The notes under the pieces were generated by a model. The model did not search any database. It worked only from the letters and a program-made list of their open reading frames with translations, and was not told the origin of the DNA. From Candidatus Poribacteria bacterium (GTDB lineage: Bacteria; Poribacteria; WGA-4E; WGA-3G), in assembly GCA_022824265.1 (NCBI GenBank), contig JAJEAG010000033.1, positions 1 through 64,000 of the forward strand: a DNA stretch of 64,000 nt, written 5' to 3'. Positions within the stretch are counted from its first letter, which is position 1. The number at the start of each line of letters is the position of its first letter. Of the stretch, positions 20,112 through 30,170 are shown one piece after another. The translations under genes and the position numbers were made by a program.

Positions 20112-22184
20112 ATGTTACCAACGACAGACAAAACGCTTGTAAGTTGGTTCTGCTTTGATGAGGAAGCACCAAAACACTGCAGCGTGATTACTGTACAGGC
20201 AGCCGAGAAATATGATGCGCTTGCTTTTGGACAGGACACACCAAGTAAGTGGTCTACCGCAAGTGAAAACAACTCTCGCACGCAAACCGCCGAACAACTT
20301 GCTCAAAATCCAGATCAAGATATTGTCCTCGGAGAATTCATAATGATGGCAGTGGTCTACAAGGACAACTCCGTCACTATATTTCGGGATGGGGAAGTAT
20401 ATGCCAACTGGACTATAGAAGAACCTTATGATTTTCTGAATAGTCCATATCTACAACTTGTCATTGGCACGGTCAATCTAAATGTAAACTATGCGACATC
20501 ATTTAAAGGAAAGGTTAAGGATGTCCGTATATATGCACAGGCATTGACACAGGAACAGATTCAAGATTTGAGACCGCATGAACTTTCCACAATTAAACCG
20601 TTCAGTTGGTATGATTTCTCACAAGATGGTTGGTGGGAAGATCGGGCGGGAAAATTTCCAGAGTTTAAGAATATCGCTGCGATAAAAGAAAATAAAGATG
20701 ATCCGTATATTGTGTTTGATCGAGACGACAGGCACATGTTTACTATGGACAATGAAGGGGTCCGGATCGTACGTGATTTTCGGCAGCGACTGATGCATGA
20801 TCCAAGTCGTCCAACATATCATCTGGTTAATTCCGATGGTGATAACGAAAGAAACTATTCGACCGATCCCAATTTCATGATCTATTGGAAAGGTCAGTAT
20901 CATTTTGGTTACATGTATAAAGGCGATGAACATGCATTTGGACATTTTACAAGTATTGACCTTGTTCATTGGCGACGACGCGGGGACTGTGCCTTGGGGA
21001 GTGGTGGTTGTGGAACAGGCGGTACTATAATTACCAAAGATGGCAAGAGAGTTATTTTCGTCGGCATTTTTGGTGGACGTGCAACCTATGTTGAGGCATC
21101 GGATGAACATCTGGAAAACTGGTCTAAACCGATAGAGATAGATGTTCCTCAAGAGGCACGTGATGCCGATTATTGGACTTTTTGGGATCCGACTGCATGG
21201 GTTGAAGAAGATTACTATTACATATTTACCGGTGATCACGCAATGGAGGATACCCGTCCAGGATTAGGAAACTGGTATAAAAGAACAACTCTTATGCGTT
21301 CAAAAGACTTCAAAAAGTGGGAGTTTCTTGGAGAATTTATGACAAAAGAATTACCAGGACTTGAACATCATGATCATTCATGCACGGATTTCTTCAAGCT
21401 GGGCAACAAGCACATGATGCTACTTATCAGTCATGCTTGGGGTGCACGCTATTATCTGGGTGATTGGAAAGACTACAAGTTCACACCAGAATTCCATACA
21501 AAGATGAGTTGGACAAACAATTACCGTGGAATAGCAATCTATTGGGCACCCAAAACCCTCCTTACACCTGATGGACGTAGAATCGTAATTACCAATTTAC
21601 AGGTAAACCTTGGCAACACTTTATGGAGTTGTGTATTTTCATTGCCTTGGGAGTTGAGTCTACCTGATGACGGGATTGTGCGTATCAAACCTGTGCGTGA
21701 ACTCGAATGTCTTCGCTATAATGAAACAGTTGAAAATAACATTGTCGTCAGAAACGGTGAAAACTATAGATTGAAGAAAATATCAGGTGACACGGTTGAA
21801 TTGAATATCACAATTAAGCCAACTGAAGCGAAAGAATATGGTGTAAAAGTATTTTGTGATAAGAACAACCAGAATGGAATGGAAATCTTTTATTCAGTTG
21901 ACAAGAAGGCAATTTTGATTGGTGATGGCAATGAAGAGCCCAAACTATATGGTAGTTCCCAACCTTATGGTGAAGCACCGTTTGAATTGAACGTCGGTGA
22001 GGATTTGAATTTACGGATTTTCCTTGATAGAGCACTTGTTGAAGTCTTCATCAATGAACGTCAAGCAGTTGTTCAAAGTCAAGTGCATCAACCAGAAGAT
22101 GTAGGAATTTGTCTCTTCAGCATAGGTGGGAACATAAAGGCAGATGTAACTGGATGGAAGATGGCACCCGCTAATCAATGGTAA
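20112..22184 (+). CDS. GH32-like (levanase/fructosidase fold) protein with LamG-like N-terminal domain
   Basis: 690 aa, no signal peptide. Residues 1 to about 160 are a concanavalin/LamG-like sandwich (FRDGEVYANW, FKGKVKDVRIYAQALTQEQI). About 230-530 is a five-bladed propeller of the GH32/GH68 type: YSTDPNF in place of WMNDPNG (nucleophile Asp kept), FGHFTSIDLVHW, and FWDPTAW in place of RDPKVF (transition-state Asp kept). The third motif, normally ECPD with the acid/base Glu, reads HDHSCTDFF: Ser replaces Glu. The C-terminal beta sandwich carries LRIFLDRALVEVFIN, the typical GH32 C-domain strand. It may bind or process fructose-containing or other glycans with an altered mechanism, or be a lectin-like derivative. 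Activity cannot be inferred. Confidence 0.7.
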   Translation: MLPTTDKTLVSWFCFDEEAPKHCSVITVQAAEKYDALAFGQDTPSKWSTASENNSRTQTAEQLAQNPDQDIVLGEFIMMAVVYKDNSVTIFRDGEVYANWTIEEPYDFLNSPYLQLVIGTVNLNVNYATSFKGKVKDVRIYAQALTQEQIQDLRPHELSTIKPFSWYDFSQDGWWEDRAGKFPEFKNIAAIKENKDDPYIVFDRDDRHMFTMDNEGVRIVRDFRQRLMHDPSRPTYHLVNSDGDNERNYSTDPNFMIYWKGQYHFGYMYKGDEHAFGHFTSIDLVHWRRRGDCALGSGGCGTGGTIITKDGKRVIFVGIFGGRATYVEASDEHLENWSKPIEIDVPQEARDADYWTFWDPTAWVEEDYYYIFTGDHAMEDTRPGLGNWYKRTTLMRSKDFKKWEFLGEFMTKELPGLEHHDHSCTDFFKLGNKHMMLLISHAWGARYYLGDWKDYKFTPEFHTKMSWTNNYRGIAIYWAPKTLLTPDGRRIVITNLQVNLGNTLWSCVFSLPWELSLPDDGIVRIKPVRELECLRYNETVENNIVVRNGENYRLKKISGDTVELNITIKPTEAKEYGVKVFCDKNNQNGMEIFYSVDKKAILIGDGNEEPKLYGSSQPYGEAPFELNVGEDLNLRIFLDRALVEVFINERQAVVQSQVHQPEDVGICLFSIGGNIKADVTGWKMAPANQW

Positions 22185-22531
22185 ATAGAAATCCAGTTAC
22201 ACATCCAATATAAATTCCTTTCAAACCCAAATCTTGCTGATTGAAAGCGTGATGAGAGAATATATAGCATCTGATGGGTAACTCTATTTCATCTCGTCAA
22301 AATAATGCCATTTCTAAATGATTATGTATCATTATCTCGTAGGGTGGAACGAACGTAGCGACCTACAATTTATCAATTAGAAATGGTATAATATCATTAT
22401 CATGAATAATGGAGCGACATAGACTACATGTATGGATGTGCTTGCAGATGCCTGCAGGCTTAAGTTTGGAGAATGCTCCGGTTATCTGAGATATTGTTTC
22501 TGATCTTTAAAAAAAATAAGGAGTTTTCGTT
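22185..22531. other. Non-coding spacer with a GTAGG/CCTAC palindromic repeat
   Basis: 347 bases without a gene. GTAGG (22339-22343) and CCTAC (22362-22366) enclose a GC-richer GTAGGGTGGAACGAACGTAG segment, the same style as the repeat at 41469-41511. It is followed by TTAGAAATGGTATAATA, a phrase that also occurs near 41640-41655. It probably holds the promoter of the next gene, whose ribosome site AAGGAG is at about 22518. Confidence 0.4.
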
Positions 22532-25201
22532 ATGCCTACACAAATTAGAACCAATTTTTTGTTTTATATGTTTACGTTGTTTTTATGTCTCAATCCCTTT
22601 TTTATAAGAAACACCTCTGCACAAGCTAACGATGAACCCGTTGGTATATCTGCCAACTATACATTTGAGAGTATTGATGTCCCGGGTATAGACTTTTTAG
22701 CGGTGACGGCAAGTAGCGACTTTGAGGACTACGCTGGTAACATCCCGAGTGACGATGGTGAAAAAATGATCGGTTTTACGTTGATTGATGAAGTTTTTAC
22801 AACCTATGACTTCCCTGGCTCACAGAACACCTATTTCTATGCACTCGGTAATAATGGATTAGCCGCCGGACACTACCAAGATAGCGACGGTCTGTATCAT
22901 GGCGTTATCGTAGAAAACGGCGAAATGCAGCAATACGATTTTCCGGGTGCCGTCCAAACGGAGATATACGGGTATAGCGATTCGACGGGGATACTGACAG
23001 GTAATTTTATCGATGCTTCCGGTGTTCGCCGTGGATTCTCTGGGGATGAAATAATTGAGTTTCCAGGGGCAGCGGAAACTTATGCCGATTTTGTAAGTTC
23101 GTTAGGCAATGTCGTGGGTAGCTACGTTGATGCTAAAGGTACATATCATGCATATCTGCGTGGACCGGGGGGTAGTTTTGCAACTCTGGATCTGCCAGTA
23201 GCATCAAATCTCGAATACTTTTTTCTCCACGGTATCAACAGTGCCCTGATTGCTGTGGGTCGAGCCAAAGCGGTGGGTGATGTCACGCGCACCTATGCCG
23301 GCAACCCCGTTGGCTTACAAGAATTGAAATTTCCGGGCAGCGTCAGCACGGAAGGCTGGAATGTTAATGAGGATAACTCTATCGTGGGACATTATGACAC
23401 TGCGGATGGACGTAGACACGGGTTTATCGCCAGACCGAAAGAGGGTACTCCCCAATCACGACCCGGTGTTACGCACCCTGACCTCAACTATACTTTTGAG
23501 AGTATTGATGTTCCCGGTGTGGATTTTTTAGCGGTAACTGCCAGTAGCGACTTTGCGGATTACGCCGGCAACATGCGGAGTGCTAATGATGAAAAAGATT
23601 TCGCCTTTACACTCATCAATGGCGTATTTACAACCTATGATTTCCCCGGCTCGCAAGGCACCTATTTCTATGCACTCGGTAATGATGGAACAGCTGCCGG
23701 ACACTACCAGGATAGCGATGGTCTCTACCACGGTGTTATCTTAGAAGATGGCGAACTGCGCCAATACGATTTTCCGGGTGCCGTTCAAACGGAGATATAC
23801 GGTCTTAGTGACGCAACGGGGGCACTGACGGGTAGTTATATAGATGCGTCTGGTATTCGTCGTGGGTTCTCAGGGGATACAATAGTCGAGTTTCCCGGGG
23901 CACCGGAAACTTACGCCGATTTTGTGAGTTGGACAGGGAATATTGTGGGTAGCTACGCTGATGCTGCGGGTACATATCATGCATACATGCGTAGTCCAGT
24001 GGGCAGATTTCTATCTATTGACCTGCCAAACGCAACAAATCTGGAATATTTTTTTCTCCACGGTCTCAACAATGCAAGGATTGTCGTTGGTCGAGCCAAA
24101 GCGGTGGGTGATGTCCCACGCACCTATGTCGGCAACCCTCTCAACCTACAAGAATTGCAGTTTCCTGGGGCTGTTAGCACGGAGGGTTGGAATATTAATC
24201 AGGACGGCTCTGTCGTCGGACACTATGACTCAGCAGACGGACGCAGACACGGGTTTATCGCCAGATTCACTGACGAGTCGAAAAGCACTCATTTTGGTAA
24301 CACCTACGATGTCACTTTGTCTAAAGGTTTGAACATGCTTTCTTTGCCATTAGAACCAGCAAAACCGATGACAGCAAAATCACTTGCAGGTTTAGCGGGT
24401 GCAACTATTGTTATAGCACTTGATGCTAATAATCAAAAGTTCATCGGTTGGACACCAAGTGCGCCAAACGATGGATTTCCAATTGAAGGCGGACAAGGTT
24501 ATATCGTAAATGTTCCACAGACGCGGAATTTTGCCTTCGTTGGATCACACTGGACAAATCTAACGGAGGAAGTTGCTGCTGCACCTACTATATCACAGGA
24601 ACAAGAAACGTGGGCGTTTGTTGTAAGTGGACACTTACAGGGAAAACCAACTTTTGACAATTACAAAGTAGTTGTCCGCAATCTAAGAACAAACAGCAGC
24701 ATAACAGCCTCAGTGCAAGGTAATTACTTCGCTGCTGCAACTGCTGATTTGTCTCAACGAAGTGTTGTCAAAGTTGGAGACGTGATTGAATTAAGTGTTA
24801 TCGCTCCAGATGGAAATGTTGAATCGCATATTCAGAGAATTAAAGTGACTCCGGATAACATTGCTAACGCCCTGTTATCTATCAACTTTGATAGCATCGG
24901 TCAACCACAGCAGAACAAGCTGTTGCAGAACTATCCAAATCCGTTTAACCCTGAGACTTGGATTCCGTATCAACTCTCGGAAGACAGTCCTGTTTCAGTA
25001 TCCATTTATGATACAACCGGTAAGTTGATTCGCACACTTTCACTCGGTATTCAATCCGCTGGATTTTACAATAGTCAGGAACGTGCTGCTTATTGGGATG
25101 GTAAAAATACATTAGGGGAAAGTGTCGCAAGTGGTATCTATTTTTATCAGTTGACAACACCATCGTTCCAACAGACTCGACGACTTGTCATCTTAAAGTA
25201 G
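22532..25201 (+). CDS. Exported protein with two long HAF-type repeats and a C-terminal sorting domain
   Basis: 889 aa with a signal peptide ending near TSAQA. Two units of about 277 residues start at YTFESIDVPGIDFLAVTASS and YTFESIDVPGVDFLAVTASS (about residues 43 and 320). Each contains shorter internal blades with the wording YDFPG, (A/E)FPGA and GHYDTADGRRHGFIA, typical of the extracellular HAF repeat family and suggesting a propeller. After them come a region with TLSKGLNMLSLPL and, from about 795, the NYPNPFNPETWIPYQL sorting module shared with the protein at 829-2889. The two big repeats are also very close at DNA level, indicating a recent duplication. Extracellular or surface location is expected; function unknown. 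AAGGAG precedes the ATG. Confidence 0.75.
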   Translation: MPTQIRTNFLFYMFTLFLCLNPFFIRNTSAQANDEPVGISANYTFESIDVPGIDFLAVTASSDFEDYAGNIPSDDGEKMIGFTLIDEVFTTYDFPGSQNTYFYALGNNGLAAGHYQDSDGLYHGVIVENGEMQQYDFPGAVQTEIYGYSDSTGILTGNFIDASGVRRGFSGDEIIEFPGAAETYADFVSSLGNVVGSYVDAKGTYHAYLRGPGGSFATLDLPVASNLEYFFLHGINSALIAVGRAKAVGDVTRTYAGNPVGLQELKFPGSVSTEGWNVNEDNSIVGHYDTADGRRHGFIARPKEGTPQSRPGVTHPDLNYTFESIDVPGVDFLAVTASSDFADYAGNMRSANDEKDFAFTLINGVFTTYDFPGSQGTYFYALGNDGTAAGHYQDSDGLYHGVILEDGELRQYDFPGAVQTEIYGLSDATGALTGSYIDASGIRRGFSGDTIVEFPGAPETYADFVSWTGNIVGSYADAAGTYHAYMRSPVGRFLSIDLPNATNLEYFFLHGLNNARIVVGRAKAVGDVPRTYVGNPLNLQELQFPGAVSTEGWNINQDGSVVGHYDSADGRRHGFIARFTDESKSTHFGNTYDVTLSKGLNMLSLPLEPAKPMTAKSLAGLAGATIVIALDANNQKFIGWTPSAPNDGFPIEGGQGYIVNVPQTRNFAFVGSHWTNLTEEVAAAPTISQEQETWAFVVSGHLQGKPTFDNYKVVVRNLRTNSSITASVQGNYFAAATADLSQRSVVKVGDVIELSVIAPDGNVESHIQRIKVTPDNIANALLSINFDSIGQPQQNKLLQNYPNPFNPETWIPYQLSEDSPVSVSIYDTTGKLIRTLSLGIQSAGFYNSQERAAYWDGKNTLGESVASGIYFYQLTTPSFQQTRRLVILK

Positions 25202-25328
25202 GGTCAATTACCATATAACTTAGAAGTGTTACAGTTGTGCTAATGGTATAACTGGGACACTCCGTTATCTGCAACTCAGTAATCCGCGATTCATACAGAA
25301 AAAATCGACAATTGAATGCTTGCGATAA

Positions 25329-26144
25329 TTACCTTGAAACCTTTATTTCTCCCCATGCAATAGCAAGTTTCTTTTGAGGACTAACAGCAAGTCCTTCTGA
25401 ATTGAAGTTGTGCTCAATTTCATCTTCTGTCAGCACCCGATTGTAGATTCCCACTTCATCAATCAGTCCTTCAAAATATCTTCGTGTAGTTTCACCGATT
25501 CGGACAGATGCACCAATGTATAAGGGAGATTCTGTTGTGACATCTGTACCTTCAGAGAGTCCTTCCTCTGCATCCAGTTCTCCATCTATATAGATGAGAG
25601 TTGAATCCGATCTATCCGCGACAAAGACCACATGATGCCAATTTCCATCTACAATATCACTGGTGGAATTAAAGTCGATTTTGGGTCCTCCACCTCCTTC
25701 ATTTGCTATTGTAACCTGTATTTTAGTCTGCACTATTTTCCAAAGGATCCTTGCATTTCCTCCACCATCTCCTTTGCTAATAATTGTGGACTGTGCACCG
25801 CCCAATACTGGTGGATTATCAACTTTAATCCATGCCATCATTGAGAAGTCTGTATCTTCTCCAAAATCCAAACTCCCATTTCCTGGTGAAGGAACATCAA
25901 TAGCGTCTGGCTCACCAGTAAATTCAAACGCTTTACCAAATTTACCATTGACATGTTTAGGAGAACCTAATATCGTTCCGTCATTTCCTCCAATTAGATC
26001 TATAACTGTATCACCTTTAACATCTGGAGCATCAAAACTCCAGTAACTCACTAAACCTTTTTCAACAACTTGGCTCTCAAGTGGAATTGCATGGAAAACC
26101 AAAATAGTTATAGTGATTATTATACTAATTTTTGCGTTCATCAT
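25329..26144 (-). CDS. Exported LamG/concanavalin A-like domain protein
   Basis: 271 aa with a signal peptide (ISIIITITILVFHAIPLESQ). One LamG domain fills the rest: GLVSYWSFD, DLIGGNDGTI, FGKAFEFTG near the start, then GNWHHVVFVADRSDSTLIYIDGEL and FEGLIDEVGIYNRVLTEDEI. Such domains bind glycans or matrix proteins. It ends with LAIAWGEIKVSR. It converges with the plus-strand gene to its left, and no terminator hairpin is evident in the 127 bases between them. The two genes upstream and this one do not share orientation, so it is probably a single-gene unit. Confidence 0.75.
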   Translation of the reverse strand: MMNAKISIIITITILVFHAIPLESQVVEKGLVSYWSFDAPDVKGDTVIDLIGGNDGTILGSPKHVNGKFGKAFEFTGEPDAIDVPSPGNGSLDFGEDTDFSMMAWIKVDNPPVLGGAQSTIISKGDGGGNARILWKIVQTKIQVTIANEGGGGPKIDFNSTSDIVDGNWHHVVFVADRSDSTLIYIDGELDAEEGLSEGTDVTTESPLYIGASVRIGETTRRYFEGLIDEVGIYNRVLTEDEIEHNFNSEGLAVSPQKKLAIAWGEIKVSR

Positions 26145-26450
26145 ATTTATCCTCTATTATGTTGAAAATATTTGTGAAATGACCCTGATTGTGTTGCGGT
26201 TGAAATATCTCTCAGCGATTATCAGTGGTATTTATCACCTATTATATCATAGTTAGAAAGGATGCGCATTTATTCTCTTTCTTCACAGAATGCAAACAAA
26301 TCAGAATATTATAAGACAAACGGTTTGATTAGTCGAAATAACCATCATCGCGCACCTATTTCAAAAAGATTGTAAAAAGGAAATAGTCGTGTTATTATAT
26401 TTCAAATATATCAATTGAAGGAATTTACAACAACATACCAAGGTGGGATT
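26145..26450. other. Divergent promoter region, no gene seen
   Basis: 306 bases between the divergent LamG and glycan-enzyme genes. The sequence is AT-rich and must contain both promoters; no convincing box pair or palindrome was identified. The right end holds AAGGTGG, the ribosome site that selects the ATG at 26451. Confidence 0.4.
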
Positions 26451-28268
26451 ATGAAAGTTGAACGATTAGAACGGTGGATTGGTAGAAACAAATTAGATCC
26501 AAAAGAAATAGATAATAACCGCTTCTTAAAGGCTGCAACTCACTTTGCAGATACAGCAATTCAATATGGCAGAGACAGATACAGTGGAAAGAATATGCCT
26601 ATCTTTGCTGACTGCCTTGATACTGAACACCTGAGGGCTCCAAGATCAAAGACATCTTACAAATCTGGGACGGAGCCAAAACCAACCGTTTGGTGTTTCT
26701 TTCAAAATCAGCAGAACTTAATGCGTTTGCTTGCCTCTTTAAGTCAATACACAGGAAATGAAAAATATGTTCATGCAGCAGGAGAAGCAGCCGCATATAT
26801 GTTCAACAACTATTGGTATCCTCAAAGTGGTGTTTTACATTGGGGTGGACACGGATATGTCGACTTGGTAACTGGCAATAGGTATGGTATGAAAGGGGTT
26901 GTTCACGAAATAGAGGATGTATATCCATATTGGGAATTACTAAGAGCCGTTGATCCGGATAAAAGTGAGATGTTGATGAAGGGCATTTGGGAAGTAAATA
27001 TGAAGGATTGGGATGCCTTACACTACAATCGACATGGAGATTTCAACAAGCAAGTTGATCATACGAATACCTGGAACAGACCTTGGGATGGATACAAAGA
27101 ACCTAACATTAGCGGTGATCTCTCGTTTATTAGTGTAGCACTGGATATGGCTTATGCAGCTTACAGTTTGGGTTACCAAAACCATGAAGAAGCACCACGT
27201 ATATGGGCGGAACGTCTCTTAAATCTGATTATCAAGCAGCGTGACCCTGACACTGGCATTTTACCTTTTCTGATGCATCCACAAAGTTCAAGGCGAGGGC
27301 TTAATATATTTGGCAGAAAATATCCACAAGCGACCGAGCCGAGAGTCTATGTCGGTAATTTGCTAAATCACTCAATAACACAGATGATGGGTATGTTGAC
27401 TATCGTAGAGAATGCTCAAAAGTATGGTCGCATTAGTGAAATGGCACATATCAAAGAGGCAGTTGAGCAACACATTATCGGTTTCCTAAATGCCTCTTAT
27501 GACCCACAAAACAACACACTGAAAAGTATCATAATAGATGGAACGGATCTAACAGATTATCGGATTGAGGGACCTTTCAGAGATGCGAAACTGTACTTTG
27601 GTGCGAAAGAAGGTGGTGCCTTTCTTCCTCAAAACATTACACCACTTTTTACCTCTGTGTGTGCGCGTGGATATCGAGTTTCAGGAGGAAGAACAGAATT
27701 TAGAGATTACCTCCGAACAATGTTCAAAGCCTTCGGAATTGGAGACATTGGGGTTAATAAAAATACGCAACCACAGTTTGAAAATGACACTACAGCCTTG
27801 GAACCTGCATTTATCTTCGCTCTGGTTGATCTGTATAGAGTTGAACCGAAAACAGAATTCTTATCAATGGCAGAGCATATAGGTGAAAACTTACTAAAAA
27901 CCAGACAACACATTGATAGTGGTCTATTCACTCTTGAGGATGATTTTGTGTTTCATAGCCGAGTAATGGATAAACTTGAATTACAGGAGGGACATGAAGG
28001 TAAAACCGTGTCTGAATTACTCCAGGATTCCCATAGAACTGCTAACCTTGATGCGATGGAGCCACTTGCTATACTCAGCATATATGCTGCTCAGACCGGA
28101 CAGTATAATATTATACCCGGTTGGACAGCAGGTGGTCTTTACCTTAAGGTGAACAGCGTTGGTCATATAGTTAGCAAAGAGATGCAGCTATGGTTTGATA
28201 AACCAGCACTCAAACAATTTTACCAAGATATCAATATCAACTGTACTTGGGATATTGATGAAAATTGA
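26451..28268 (+). CDS. Putative cytoplasmic helical-barrel carbohydrate-active enzyme (function not established)
   Basis: I start it at the ATG at 26451 (605 aa), which has AAGGTGG just upstream; a TTG at 26415 would add 12 unsupported residues. The chain is helical with regularly spaced aromatic segments (NLMRLLASLSQYTGNEKYV, YAAYSLGY, FRDYLRTMFKAFG) and glycan-enzyme-like loops (GVLHWGGHGYVD, DPDTGILPFL). This is the pattern of alpha/alpha-barrel polysaccharide lyases and glycosidases, pectate-lyase-like in flavour. No signal peptide is present, so it would act on imported material. I do not recognise a specific family, and catalytic residues cannot be named. It is flanked by PhyH genes and a LamG gene, which suits a catabolic neighbourhood but proves nothing. 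Confidence 0.5.
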   Translation: MKVERLERWIGRNKLDPKEIDNNRFLKAATHFADTAIQYGRDRYSGKNMPIFADCLDTEHLRAPRSKTSYKSGTEPKPTVWCFFQNQQNLMRLLASLSQYTGNEKYVHAAGEAAAYMFNNYWYPQSGVLHWGGHGYVDLVTGNRYGMKGVVHEIEDVYPYWELLRAVDPDKSEMLMKGIWEVNMKDWDALHYNRHGDFNKQVDHTNTWNRPWDGYKEPNISGDLSFISVALDMAYAAYSLGYQNHEEAPRIWAERLLNLIIKQRDPDTGILPFLMHPQSSRRGLNIFGRKYPQATEPRVYVGNLLNHSITQMMGMLTIVENAQKYGRISEMAHIKEAVEQHIIGFLNASYDPQNNTLKSIIIDGTDLTDYRIEGPFRDAKLYFGAKEGGAFLPQNITPLFTSVCARGYRVSGGRTEFRDYLRTMFKAFGIGDIGVNKNTQPQFENDTTALEPAFIFALVDLYRVEPKTEFLSMAEHIGENLLKTRQHIDSGLFTLEDDFVFHSRVMDKLELQEGHEGKTVSELLQDSHRTANLDAMEPLAILSIYAAQTGQYNIIPGWTAGGLYLKVNSVGHIVSKEMQLWFDKPALKQFYQDININCTWDIDEN

Positions 28269-28627
28269 AATTATTGACATCGACCGAATTTACATCATAA
28301 AAACCGTTGTCATTGTCTTGTGTAGAAAATCCGAATTTTCAGAGTCATTCTTGACTAAATAAGTCATAATTACCCTATGAAACCATATAGAATATAGGTT
28401 TGTAGCACATGAATAAATTTTACAATTTTCCTCTTGACTCTGAAAACTCTGAATCTTTAGAACATAAGTAATATATATCATCATATCAAAAAGGTTCCTT
28501 CTGTCATACAATATTCATTAATCGAACTCACGTTATAACTAATAAATATGTTGACAACTCCATCATAGTTAACTTATCATAGCGATAAGCGTTGTCCTGA
28601 CGCTACCTTCCAAAAGGAGTCCTGAAT
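28269..28627. other. Spacer before the PhyH/SOD cluster
   Basis: 359 AT-rich bases with no gene. The right part carries a good promoter (28551-28580) and an AAAAGGAGTCC ribosome site for the next gene. Nothing else was recognised. Confidence 0.45.
28551..28580 (+). promoter_or_regulatory. Sigma70-type promoter upstream of the first small PhyH gene
   Basis: Consensus TTGACA (28551-28556), an 18-base spacer and TATCAT (28575-28580), 48 bases before the start codon at 28628. GTTAACTTATCATAGCGATAAG contains a short inverted TTATC-GATAA pair that could be an operator. Confidence 0.5.
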
Positions 28628-29431
28628 ATGGCAAAAGCACTCTCACTCGTGGCATATAACGATTTAGAAAGTCAAGTTGAAGCACTTGAAAGGGATGGAT
28701 ATGTCTATTTTCCTAACGTGCTTGATGCTGAGGAAGTCACTGAATTGCGAGCAACCATGGATCAATTGGAAGCAATCCCAGAATGTTTGGATCGACACCA
28801 AACACCTCAAAATGGTGGAGGATTCCTCAACAAAATCATCAACAACTCGTTTAATCGGGATCCGATGTTTCTCCAATTTCTTGACAAATCACCTATTATT
28901 GAAGTTGCAGAGGCGACTCACGGTGGAGATTGTCATTGCATTGGGATGCAATCATGGTTGACAGGACCTGGACGTCCGGATCAAGGTTTGCATACCGATT
29001 GGCTACCGATAAGTCTCCCAGCGGATATCCGTTCCGACCCACGCGTCAAAGTTCCAATCTTTATCACCACAGCACATTACTACCTCAACGATATGTCCGA
29101 AGAATTGGGACCGACAAAGTTTGTGCCGGGTAGTCATTTTTCCGGTTGTTCTCCAAACGGAGCGACAGAATGGAATAACAGAACAGAAGAAAGTATTTTA
29201 TGTAATGCAGGAGATGTGGTACTTTTCCGTAGTGAAGTCTGGCACCGAGGCACTGCTAATACGAGTGAAGAAACCCGTTACCTATTACAGGTACACTATG
29301 CAATGCGTATGATTACACAGAAATATCCTCCATATTTGAATAAATTCCAATTTGATGAATCAATCCTCTCACAAACGAACCCTCAACAGAGAAGACTTCT
29401 CGGGGACCATCGACCCAGCAATTATGATTAG
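28628..29431 (+). CDS. PhyH-family Fe(II)/2-oxoglutarate dioxygenase, paralogue 1
   Basis: 267 aa, cytoplasmic. Starts MAKALSLVAYNDLESQ with RDGYVYFPNVLD, the usual PhyH opening. Iron ligands are in place: the HxD pair in GLHTDWLP and the distal His in VWHRGTAN, with Arg in EETRYLLQVHY available for 2-oxoglutarate. KFVPGSHFSG is the conserved core strand. It is about 86% identical by eye, with the same length, to the gene at 30296-31099; the two bracket sodC. Substrate unknown; the family hydroxylates many small molecules. AAAGGAGTCCTGAAT precedes the ATG. Confidence 0.82.
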   Translation: MAKALSLVAYNDLESQVEALERDGYVYFPNVLDAEEVTELRATMDQLEAIPECLDRHQTPQNGGGFLNKIINNSFNRDPMFLQFLDKSPIIEVAEATHGGDCHCIGMQSWLTGPGRPDQGLHTDWLPISLPADIRSDPRVKVPIFITTAHYYLNDMSEELGPTKFVPGSHFSGCSPNGATEWNNRTEESILCNAGDVVLFRSEVWHRGTANTSEETRYLLQVHYAMRMITQKYPPYLNKFQFDESILSQTNPQQRRLLGDHRPSNYD

Positions 29432-29576
29432 AGTGTAATATCTTACAAGTAGATTATATTGAACAAACCTTGACCATTCAAAATCAATAATCACATTACG
29501 TGATTGATAACAAATATATTAACGATTTGCTATCAAACAAAGCTAAGTCTAATTTAAAATCAGAAAGGAACATACA

Positions 29577-30152
29577 TTGAAAACAAATTTGAATCCCATA
29601 GGTACGAAGTTAACATTTCTCATATTATTATCTATTTCGGTTATAGTATTAAGTTGTGAGAGAGCACAACAACCGGCAACTGTTTTAAACCCAGCAACTC
29701 CTGTCCAAGCAAATGCAGTAATTGGTTCAACGAATGATAGCGGGGTAACAGGTACAGCAACCTTCACCCAAAATGATGACCAAATTACACTCCTGATTGA
29801 AATTCAGGGTGCATCACCTGGACTTCGCGCAGTTCATATCCACGAAAACGGTGATTGCAGCGCGCCAGACGGTAGCTCAGCAGGTGGACACTGGAATCCA
29901 ACTGATGTTATGCACGGAAAATGGGGAGAAGGTGAATTCCATCTTGGAGATATTGGAAATATCACCGTCGGAGAAGATGGAACAGGTAGTATTTCATTAA
30001 CAACTGATTTATGGGAAATCGGAACCGGTTCTGACGTTGATGTAGTCGGTAAAGGTATCATTGTTCATGCTGGTGCGGATGATTTCATCTCACAACCATC
30101 TGGTGCTGCAGGCATGCGTATTGGATGTGGTGTAATTGTATTATCAGAATAA
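29577..30152 (+). CDS. sodC: Cu/Zn superoxide dismutase, lipoprotein
   Basis: 191 aa starting at a TTG with AGAAAGGA eight bases upstream. The N-terminus is a lipoprotein signal with lipobox VLSC (about residue 27), so the enzyme is membrane-anchored on the outside of the inner membrane or in the outer membrane. Copper ligands lie in AVHIHENGDC and GGHWNP and in GIIVHAGADD; zinc ligands in VMHGKWGEGEFHLGDIGN; the disulfide Cys pair in GDCS and IGCGV; the guiding Arg in AGMRIGCG. All catalytic residues appear intact. It converts external superoxide to peroxide and oxygen. Location between two PhyH paralogues is unusual, and a terminator follows directly. Confidence 0.93.
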   Translation: MKTNLNPIGTKLTFLILLSISVIVLSCERAQQPATVLNPATPVQANAVIGSTNDSGVTGTATFTQNDDQITLLIEIQGASPGLRAVHIHENGDCSAPDGSSAGGHWNPTDVMHGKWGEGEFHLGDIGNITVGEDGTGSISLTTDLWEIGTGSDVDVVGKGIIVHAGADDFISQPSGAAGMRIGCGVIVLSE

Positions 30153-30170
30153 CTGTAGCTATTCTACTTT

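Noticed and set aside
26451..28268. Assignment to a named polysaccharide lyase family
   Set aside because: The overall helical-barrel look is suggestive, but no catalytic motif could be matched, so only a general call is given.
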